NCBI RefSeq assembly: GCF_018613605.1 | Contig: NZ_JAGGPU010000008.1 | Span: 277,625-341,624, forward strand | Length of the DNA stretch: 64,000 nt | Source: Pedobacter sp. ISL-64 | GTDB lineage: Bacteria; Bacteroidota; Bacteroidia; Sphingobacteriales; Sphingobacteriaceae | Direction: 5' to 3' | In this document: piece by piece, positions 56,908 through 64,000 of the stretch | Numbering within the stretch: position 1 is the stretch's first letter | Layout: every line of letters starts with the position of its first letter | Notes under the pieces: generated by a model | What the model was told of the DNA's origin: nothing | What the model saw: only the letters and a program-made list of their open reading frames with translations | Database searches by the model: none | Position numbers and translations under genes: made by a program

Positions 56908-58146
56908 TTATCTTGGATCGCCGTAAAAGGCCATTTCCATGGCATGCGCAAAAGTACCATTAGACCATGTGGTGCTTACCGACAAACGGATGTAGCGAAC
57001 TTTAGGGTTGGTGAGTGGAAAATTGAAACTTACACCAGCCTTTACAAAGTCGTTATCTGCAGTGGTATGTGCTACCGGTGCTAAGCCCGAAGGTGGATTT
57101 GGATAATTATAATTCCCCATGTTTATCCAATCGCCTATAACAGTACCAACAGGTGCAGCTAGTGGCAATTGTGCATCGCGTGGAACAGCTACATCAGAAC
57201 CCCAGATCGAGAATACCTTTGGATTTCCATGCCCGTAAGCAAATTTGTCGCCCCCATCTGGTCTTTCCCATAAAATAAACCGACTTAATTTTGCACTGAT
57301 ACCCAAACCAAATGTTGCTATTGCAGGCATTGCTCCACCTGGAGCAGTGTGCCACCCATTCGAATTGCCATCTGTTTTGCCATCCCACAAATAAGGAAGA
57401 TCCCAACCATAGGCAATTACCCCATCAGATGGAAGTCTGTACTGAAAAAACTTACCTCTATCTAGCAAGGTTTCAAAAAATGGGGTAACAGTTTTATAGG
57501 TCGTATCCGAAATGTTCCCAAAATTATCCGTTACATAATAACCAATCTTTTTAGCAACAGGTGCATAACCCCTAACGGAATAATCGAAAATTTCGGTTTT
57601 ACCATAATGCTGATCAATAACATCGGAAGTATTGTTATCGCCAACATTTAAAAGAATGATACCCAGATTGTTTTTCAATGGATTAGTCCCTGTAATTTTT
57701 ATACCTCCAAAATCAGCCTCGGCATTAATAGTTGGTTTTAAAAGCAGGTATGGAGGTGTGTCTGGATTTACCTTTACCACAACAGGATCAGACTTAACCT
57801 CTGCCCTGCTTACTGCATACAGGGTAACATCATAACCCTGTTTTTTCGCAAAGCCATCTACCATAATAGAATCGGAATAATAACTCGATTTTGTTTCTCT
57901 TGTAGTTACCCCGTTTATTTTGTACCGCGCCAATACATACAAAAGGTTTTTCGAGTTTGGCAAAGAATAGGTAATGTATGCGCCGCCATTAAAATTATCA
58001 ACTTTAATATTGGTTACCACTCCAGGCTTGGTCATATCTGAAGAAGCTGGATCGTTATAGGTTTCCATTTTTTTGCAGGCAGCAAAGCTGACTAAAACAG
58101 AAACGATAAAGATTAGGTAAATACTATTTTTAATATTTTTCATCAT
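56908..58146 (-). CDS. Surface lipoprotein with DUF4959, DUF5126 and DUF5000-like domains
   Basis: A 412-residue lipoprotein (Cys24 after Phe-Ala-Ala). Three domains: N-terminal Ig-like DUF4959 (about 35-130, GVVTNIKVDNFNGGAYITYSLP), a central DUF5126 (about 130-230) and a C-terminal discoidin-like DUF5000 (about 235-412). It follows SusD in the operon and likely binds the same glycan at the cell surface. Translation may start at either of two consecutive Met. Confidence 0.82.
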   Translation of the reverse strand: MMKNIKNSIYLIFIVSVLVSFAACKKMETYNDPASSDMTKPGVVTNIKVDNFNGGAYITYSLPNSKNLLYVLARYKINGVTTRETKSSYYSDSIMVDGFAKKQGYDVTLYAVSRAEVKSDPVVVKVNPDTPPYLLLKPTINAEADFGGIKITGTNPLKNNLGIILLNVGDNNTSDVIDQHYGKTEIFDYSVRGYAPVAKKIGYYVTDNFGNISDTTYKTVTPFFETLLDRGKFFQYRLPSDGVIAYGWDLPYLWDGKTDGNSNGWHTAPGGAMPAIATFGLGISAKLSRFILWERPDGGDKFAYGHGNPKVFSIWGSDVAVPRDAQLPLAAPVGTVIGDWINMGNYNYPNPPSGLAPVAHTTADNDFVKAGVSFNFPLTNPKVRYIRLSVSTTWSNGTFAHAMEMAFYGDPR

Positions 58147-58245
58147 TTTGAATTTATTTTCAATGGTGATGAAGCGATGATGCAGGTGAATAAAACTTAT
58201 TATTTAAGCCACACATCATGGTTTCATTTCTTTAAATATTTTAAA

Positions 58246-60177
58246 CTACCAATAAGGATTTTGAACTAAGTTGGGATTTACAACCAGATCATAACTTTTA
58301 ATTGGCCATAAATAATCTTTTAAACCAAACACCGGAATAAACTGTGTAGTTGGGCGGTAGTAATTCACTGCTTCTGCATTGTTTATACTCCAGCCCTGTA
58401 TCGGGTTATTTAAAACCGCCTGAAGTTCTTTCCATCTTCTTAAATCCCAACCACTCTGGCCTTCAAAACAAAGCTCAATTCTTCTTTCCTGGTGGATAAT
58501 CTGTCTCAAACCTTCTTTGGTATTAAATTTATTTGGGTTTTTAGCGAAATTTGTCCACGAAGCCTGTACACCCTGTAAACCAGCTCTTTGCCTTACTTTA
58601 TCTACATAAGTAAATACTTCTGCGGTAGGTCCGCTCACTTCATTTAGTGCTTCTGCATACAGTAAATACAAACCTGCCAATCTAATCAACGGCAAACGGA
58701 AGGCTGAAGGCTGGAAACCATCATCATAAACTGATGCATAGCTTACCAGTTTCTTAGGCCAATAACCTGTAATATTTAACCTGATGTTATCACTTGGCGC
58801 TGCAAAGCCACTACCTCTTGCCGATACGTAATACAAAGGATTGGCTGGATCGTCTTGATTGTTCCTTCCATTTCCAAACCAAATACCTCCGTCAAAAGCA
58901 ATATCTGCATAAAAACGCGTTTCGCGGGCAAAATGGCCTTTAATGGTTTCGTAACCCTGCTGAATGTAATATCTGCTCGCATTATCGCCAACTTTAATGG
59001 TATTCCTGCCCGCATAATCCCAGGTTTTATCTTCAGTAATCGGCACACCGTTAACCGTATAAAAAAGTTCTTGTGTGCTTATTGGAGCCGAAAAAGTAGA
59101 AGGATTGGAAAAATTATTAACGGCAGATTTTGCGGTAAGTCTTGGCGTTGCAAATCCTTGATAATTAAATTCAGGATTTGATGCCCATATGATTTCTGAA
59201 TTCAACTCCCATCTTTCTGCAACAGCATTCTGTACATCTAATTCTCTTTTTAACGAATCGGACAATTTACCAACTGTTGATGGCGAACTGAAGGTATACA
59301 ATTTAATCCCTTGTGCTTCGGCGGCAGTAATGGCAACTTTTGCAGCATCAGCAGCTTTCTTCCATTTTTGCGCATCGTAAGCCGCAGGGAAAAGGCTAAC
59401 ACCCTCTTTATCTTTAAAACTCACATAATCAGGATTGCCGTTAAAAAGCGGACTTGCTGCTGTAGCCAGTACATCGGCCTTTACCGAAAGTGCAATTACA
59501 CTGGTTACCCGGCCCAATTCAGTTGCCTGACTGGTAATAACCGCAGGCAGATCAGGAATTGCCTCATCTAATAGCGAAATGATATAATCTACTGTTTCAT
59601 TTACCGGCGCTCTTTTTATCCTTACCTCATCAGTAGTGCTGTTTATAGCTAAATTGGTTTTAATCAGCGGTATTGGGCCGTACATTTTAAATAACACATA
59701 ATGATAGTAGGCTTTTAAAAATTTAGTCTCAGCGGTCCAGCGTTTCTTTTCTGTAGCACCTAAATCAATAGGTTTATCGATATTCTCGAGCATAATATTA
59801 CAGATCCTGATGGAGCGCCAAAGGCTATAACTTCCTTCTTCGCCATCCCAAGTGTTTAATCCTGGTTTTGCAGCAGTTTGTGTTCCTCTTAATAAATTAA
59901 AACCTGTTCGGTTAAAACCCTGAAAATTATCAAGTGTATTTGAATAAATCAGTTCTGAAGAAGTGGTAAAGCTTGGGTTTGAAGCCATATCGTTCATCCG
60001 TTGCAGATAGGCATAACACGAGTACAGGTAGTTTTCGGCCTCGTTTCTGTTCCTAAAGGCATAATCAAGCGTACCAATATCATCAGGCGTTACATCAAGA
60101 TATTTTTTACAGGATACAAAGCTGCAAAGCATTAAAACAATGCAACTGTATTTAAAATATTTTTTTATCGTTTTCAT
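58246..60177 (-). CDS. SusD/RagB-family surface lipoprotein (PUL B)
   Basis: A 643-residue SusD-like lipoprotein (Cys23 after Phe-Val-Ser). It contains the SusD helices with AETKFLKAYYHYVLFKMYGP (about 149-168) and ends in LVQNPYW. Its start overlaps the SusC stop by one base (TAATG), so the pair is translationally coupled. Confidence 0.94.
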   Translation of the reverse strand: MKTIKKYFKYSCIVLMLCSFVSCKKYLDVTPDDIGTLDYAFRNRNEAENYLYSCYAYLQRMNDMASNPSFTTSSELIYSNTLDNFQGFNRTGFNLLRGTQTAAKPGLNTWDGEEGSYSLWRSIRICNIMLENIDKPIDLGATEKKRWTAETKFLKAYYHYVLFKMYGPIPLIKTNLAINSTTDEVRIKRAPVNETVDYIISLLDEAIPDLPAVITSQATELGRVTSVIALSVKADVLATAASPLFNGNPDYVSFKDKEGVSLFPAAYDAQKWKKAADAAKVAITAAEAQGIKLYTFSSPSTVGKLSDSLKRELDVQNAVAERWELNSEIIWASNPEFNYQGFATPRLTAKSAVNNFSNPSTFSAPISTQELFYTVNGVPITEDKTWDYAGRNTIKVGDNASRYYIQQGYETIKGHFARETRFYADIAFDGGIWFGNGRNNQDDPANPLYYVSARGSGFAAPSDNIRLNITGYWPKKLVSYASVYDDGFQPSAFRLPLIRLAGLYLLYAEALNEVSGPTAEVFTYVDKVRQRAGLQGVQASWTNFAKNPNKFNTKEGLRQIIHQERRIELCFEGQSGWDLRRWKELQAVLNNPIQGWSINNAEAVNYYRPTTQFIPVFGLKDYLWPIKSYDLVVNPNLVQNPYW

Positions 60178-63100
60178 TATAAGGTTACGTTAAGACCAAC
60201 ATTGAATACCTTTTGTATTGGATAGGCAAAGCCGTTTCCACCTTGCTCTGGGTCCCACATTTTAAAAGGACTCCAGGTAAGCAGGTTTAGGCCGTTGAAA
60301 TAAATCCTGCACGAGTTCAGCTTTATTTTAGCAGAAATGCGCTGAGGCAGGGTGTATCCAAGTTCTACCGATTTTAGCCGCATTAAGCGTCCATTCCTCA
60401 TCCACCAGGTACTGGTTTGTGCATTGTTTTCTAAATCGGCAGCATTAACAGCAAGCCTTGGATAAAGCGCATATAAATTCTGGTTTTCAGGCGACCAGTG
60501 GTTATCTGCAAAATCTTTCAATAATTGCGTATTTCCTAAAATGTATTGCTGATTACTAGGAACAAAAGGACTCACCCGGGTTGGGTCGATAAAGAAGGTC
60601 ATCCTATCCTGCCCGGTAAAAAAGGCAGAAAGATCGAAACCCTTGTATGATGAGCTAAAGCCGAAGCCATATACTACTTCTGGCGACTGAGGGAAACCGA
60701 TATAAGCCTTATCAGCATCATCAATTCTACCATCGTTATTTAAATCGCGATATTTAATGTCGCCAGCACGTGGTGCTTTACCATTTGCAGAGAAAATCTG
60801 TGTTGGAGAATTTTGTACTTCTTTATCATCAACAAACAGGCGCTCGGCAATGTAACCAAAGTTTCGGCTAATCGGTTGGCCAGTGGTATAACGGTAAGAC
60901 TCAGCCCATTGTGGTTCTTCGTAGTTAATGTATTTGTTTTTGGCAAAAGTTAAATTGGAGCGTACAGCGAAAGAAAATGCATTCACGTTAAACTTATAAT
61001 CTAGAGATAAATCGATTCCTCTCGACCTGGCTTCACCAACATTGGCGCCTACATTAGCTTCTAAACCTAACGTGCTTGGCAGGTTGGCACGACCCATATA
61101 AATATCGTAGCGATAATTGTTATACACCTCGGCAATTAAATTTAAGTTTTTGAAAAGTGTAGCTTCTAACGCTAAATTGGTTTGTTGCGATGTTTCCCAG
61201 GTAACATCTTTATTCTCGTAGTTGTTTATAAATACTCCACTGCGATTAGAAGCGCCATTAAACCCAAACTGGGCATAATTTCCTCCGCCATTTAAATTCA
61301 CTTCTGAAATATAGAAGAAACGCTGCGCCCCAATGGCATCGTTACCCACAATACCATAACTACCCCTTAATTTTAAGCGGTTAACTATATTGGCGATTCC
61401 ACCAGTCCAAAATTTCTCATTAGAAAGTACCCATCCGGCACCAATGGTTGGAAAAAAGCCAAAACGATGGTCTTCCGAAAACCTTTCAGATCCATTATAA
61501 CCGAAATTAGATTCTAAAAAATATCTGCTTTTATACGAATAGGTTAATCGTCCGGCTAAACCCAAATTTCGGTAAGGGAGCGAATTTTGCAACGAACTGG
61601 CATTACTGTAAACGGTTTGTTGTGCCGTACCAATTAATGTTCCGCTAACATTATGATTACCAAAAGCTTTGTCGTAATTAACCGATGCCTGTGCATATAA
61701 AAAAGTATTGATATTGGTATTACCTGGATTATACGACAGGTATTCCTGCGCAATATTTGGTGCGCCACCAGTTACCAATGAGTTAAGCCAGTTTAAAACA
61801 TAAGTATTGCTCTGCTTATCGTAAGAACCTATGTTATAATAAAAGGGAGAATAGGCCCTTTGCGAATCGAAATACGAATACCTGTTGGTACTAAAAATAG
61901 ATTTAAATGAAAGGCCCTCCGTAAAGAAATCCAACTTTTGATTGACTTCAAACTGTGCCGACATACGCGATTCAGACGAGTTTTTATGCCCTCGCAACAT
62001 CGCAGCGTAGGGGTTATTATCCAAAATACTGTTTACACCTGCACCACCTCTATTTCCAAATAGAATATGTTGTGCATTTTGATTGGCCGCATCGGCCGGG
62101 TAAAATGCAGGAAAGGAAACCGGACTGGTATGTACCGCGATATTATATAAATCGGTAGAAAAACCACCGTCTGTTGCCAAAGGACCATTATATTCGCTAA
62201 AATTACCCGACAAACGCACCACCATTTCTGTTGTTTTACTTAAATCAATATTAATGTTAGAGCGTAATTGGTAATTACGGAATTTCACATTATTATCATT
62301 ATTATTCCGCTCATCTTCTTTAAGTACACCATTATCTAAATTGTAAGAACCTGCAATGTAATAGCGGGCAACGCCGCCACCGCCACTAATGCCTATATTG
62401 GCCCTTTGTGTGCTGGTCCGTTTTTTAAACAGCATATCTAACCAATCTACCGCCGGATAAACATATTCGTTATAACCAGGACTCTTGTTTATGGTAGCCT
62501 GTGTATTAATAATCTGGTTAGGTGTAAACATGGGGTCCATGCCTCTGCCAATAGCTGCCTCATTAAAAAGCTTCATATAGGTAATGGGATCAGCAAGTTG
62601 TAAACTCTTTACCGATTGAGAAGCAGAATTTTCTAATCGGAAGCTTATTTTGGCTTTACCTTCTTTACCCGATTTAGTGCTGACTAAAATTACTCCATTT
62701 GCACCCCTTGCGCCGTATAATGCCGTAGCACTTGCATCTTTCAAGATAGAAAAGCTTTCAATATCATCAACCTGCAAGCGGGCAAGATCTGAAGCACTTA
62801 GCTCTACGTTATCGATTAAAATAAGTGGATCTTGTTTATAACCAAAAGTAGTTACCCCACGGATAAAAAACTGTGAGTTATCCTGCCCGGGTTGCCCACT
62901 GCGTTGATAACCGATTACACCTGCTATTTGACCCGAAAGGGCATTAGTAAGATTACTCGATGGTATTTTAAGGTTACCTACTTTTACGGTAGTAACAGAA
63001 CCTACCAATGCTTCTTTACGTTGTTTCTGCCCTAGCGCGGTAATTACTACCTCTTCGGATAGCATATTTTCTTCAGTTAATTTAATGTTAAGCACATTGG

Positions 63101-63428
63101 CTGCCCCAACGGTTGCCCTTTGCTCCTTGTATCCTACATAAGAAAACCTTAGTATTTCTCCAGGTGTTACATCAAGCACAAATTTTCCGTTGTTATCGGT
63201 TTGAGTACCCACATTAACCTTATTTACAACTGCTACAGTTACCCCAGGCAGCCCTACTCCCAGCGTATCTGTAACCTTCCCCGTAATGGTTTTCTTCCCT
63301 ACCTGGGAGTAACCTTGCGTGGGCATAAAAATCAGGAAAAACACAAGAATCGAACCTGTCAATATCATTGCATTTCTTAGCCTGTTGAGCACCGATATGT
63401 GCTCACAAAACAAAAATAATTGCTTCAT
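60177..63428 (-). CDS. SusC/RagA-family TonB-dependent transporter (PUL B)
   Basis: A 1083-residue outer-membrane importer, first gene of PUL B. An N-terminal hydrophobic segment (about 18-42) is followed by the CarboxypepD_reg-like domain (about 48-125), the plug (about 135-250) with LYGARGANGVILVSTK, and the barrel ending in a Val-Thr-Leu. Start at 63428; internal Met at about residue 21 could also serve and would leave a more typical signal. Confidence 0.94.
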   Translation of the reverse strand: MKQLFLFCEHISVLNRLRNAMILTGSILVFFLIFMPTQGYSQVGKKTITGKVTDTLGVGLPGVTVAVVNKVNVGTQTDNNGKFVLDVTPGEILRFSYVGYKEQRATVGAANVLNIKLTEENMLSEEVVITALGQKQRKEALVGSVTTVKVGNLKIPSSNLTNALSGQIAGVIGYQRSGQPGQDNSQFFIRGVTTFGYKQDPLILIDNVELSASDLARLQVDDIESFSILKDASATALYGARGANGVILVSTKSGKEGKAKISFRLENSASQSVKSLQLADPITYMKLFNEAAIGRGMDPMFTPNQIINTQATINKSPGYNEYVYPAVDWLDMLFKKRTSTQRANIGISGGGGVARYYIAGSYNLDNGVLKEDERNNNDNNVKFRNYQLRSNINIDLSKTTEMVVRLSGNFSEYNGPLATDGGFSTDLYNIAVHTSPVSFPAFYPADAANQNAQHILFGNRGGAGVNSILDNNPYAAMLRGHKNSSESRMSAQFEVNQKLDFFTEGLSFKSIFSTNRYSYFDSQRAYSPFYYNIGSYDKQSNTYVLNWLNSLVTGGAPNIAQEYLSYNPGNTNINTFLYAQASVNYDKAFGNHNVSGTLIGTAQQTVYSNASSLQNSLPYRNLGLAGRLTYSYKSRYFLESNFGYNGSERFSEDHRFGFFPTIGAGWVLSNEKFWTGGIANIVNRLKLRGSYGIVGNDAIGAQRFFYISEVNLNGGGNYAQFGFNGASNRSGVFINNYENKDVTWETSQQTNLALEATLFKNLNLIAEVYNNYRYDIYMGRANLPSTLGLEANVGANVGEARSRGIDLSLDYKFNVNAFSFAVRSNLTFAKNKYINYEEPQWAESYRYTTGQPISRNFGYIAERLFVDDKEVQNSPTQIFSANGKAPRAGDIKYRDLNNDGRIDDADKAYIGFPQSPEVVYGFGFSSSYKGFDLSAFFTGQDRMTFFIDPTRVSPFVPSNQQYILGNTQLLKDFADNHWSPENQNLYALYPRLAVNAADLENNAQTSTWWMRNGRLMRLKSVELGYTLPQRISAKIKLNSCRIYFNGLNLLTWSPFKMWDPEQGGNGFAYPIQKVFNVGLNVTL

Positions 63429-63596
63429 TTGCTAATTAGCTTTTAAATGATTGAATTAAAACTATTTGAGGTAGACTATAAATGGCAGTAACATTAATGC
63501 CCTCTAAGATGTTGTAGATCTGATGGTCGCCGTTTAGCGATCATAAAAGAAGGAAATTGCTTCCCTGTAAAGTAATTAGTAAAATTTCTCATATTA

Positions 63597-63614
63597 TTTG
63601 GTTATTTGGTTAAT
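63597..63614 (-). promoter_or_regulatory. Candidate regulator site, two AACCAAAT repeats 8 bases apart
   Basis: Read toward SusC, the stretch is TAACCAAA repeated twice with an 8-base period, then TAA. The first repeat includes ATTAACCAAA shared with the PUL A control region at a similar distance from the first gene. Confidence 0.3.
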
Positions 63615-63716
63615 GAAAATGTAATCTGGACTGGATTAATTTTTACAACAGTTCATTTAATTGTTTCGCATCTCTAACATGAAACTAAGCATTGAAACGC
63701 AATCAAATTATTATTT

Positions 63717-63739
63717 TATCCTATCCTATCCTATCCTAT
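63717..63739. repeat. Short tandem repeat (TATCC)4
   Basis: Four TATCC units and a partial fifth, about 290 bases before the PUL B SusC start. Copy number of such repeats can change by slippage. Confidence 0.85.
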
Positions 63740-64000
63740 TATTTCCGAATGCAATTATAAACAAAAAAATTAATATTCCAACTTTCTAAAAATAAATCCT
63801 TTAAGAATAATCAGCAGGATTAAGCCAACATATTGACAGCATGCAAAATTATGTGCTTCATCAGTGTTGAACTAAGGAATAATTACGCTAAAAGGCCGTC
63901 TAAAAATGAATAACGAATTTAATAAGTTGTTTTCCTTAATGTTTTGGAAATGACCAGTTCTGTCCTTTTAGCGGTTTTCAGCCCCGCTCATATCTTTACC

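Larger units (their letters stand above)
63429..64000. promoter_or_regulatory. Upstream region of PUL B
   Basis: 572 bases with no gene, reaching the window edge. It contains the ATTAACCAAA-type site (63605-63614) with a second AACCAAA 8 bases away, a TATCC tandem array at 63717-63739 and a 10-base inverted repeat (63886-63895 and 63964-63973). The PUL B promoter should lie here; no core promoter could be placed. Confidence 0.5.

Overview
The window looks like chromosomal DNA of a free-living Bacteroidota bacterium, most likely a Sphingobacteriaceae member such as Pedobacter. The evidence is three SusC/SusD outer-membrane pairs, a hybrid two-component regulator with a periplasmic beta-propeller, lipoproteins with Cys-Lys-Lys after the lipobox, weak Shine-Dalgarno sequences, low GC content and several exo-glycosidase families typical of polysaccharide utilisation loci (PULs). 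The genus is an inference; no rRNA or tRNA gene was seen.

Region 1 (1-10.5 kb, minus strand) starts with a tightly overlapping operon pxpB-pxpC-pxpA-transporter-M1 aminopeptidase, which would take 5-oxoproline (pyroglutamate) to glutamate beside a peptide-degrading enzyme. The transporter has the NRAMP fold but lacks the metal-binding motifs. Then come a GDSL-type hydrolase, an orphan GHKL ATPase and a CPA1 Na+/H+ antiporter.

Region 2 (10.5-25.8 kb) is mixed. It holds a 7TM-DISM sensor with a C-terminal helix-turn-helix; a small IS3 OrfA-like HTH/coiled-coil protein followed by a receiver-domain protein interrupted by an in-frame stop; the cysE-cysM cysteine pair; a frameshifted heparinase II/III-family lyase downstream of a large beta-propeller/HEAT/cytochrome c protein; a 56-residue membrane protein; a fatty acid desaturase; an SGNH hydrolase; an esterase; a lipoprotein; and a NagD-like phosphatase. 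Intergenic DNA carries 90-95 bp triplicate repeats, REP-like palindromes and an array of 21 bp repeats.

Region 3 (26.4-48.4 kb) is PUL A with its regulator. A minus-strand operon runs CHRD lipoprotein, atypical SusC, SusD, SusC, SusD, two small secreted proteins, a GH29 C-terminal remnant, a metzincin protease with a beta/gamma-crystallin domain, GH29, GH20 and GH29. The divergent hybrid two-component regulator (HTCS) gene reads away from it. Region 4 (48.8-63.4 kb) is PUL B: SusC, SusD, two discoidin-type surface lipoproteins, GH95, a clan GH-D enzyme and GH36.

Together the two PULs would strip terminal fucose, N-acetylhexosamine and alpha-galactose from a glycan. PUL A, with its protease, looks aimed at glycoproteins. 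PUL B, with GH95 and two alpha-galactosidase-type enzymes, looks aimed at an alpha-galactosylated and fucosylated chain such as fungal fucogalactan or blood-group-B-like structures. These substrates are inferred from enzyme families only.
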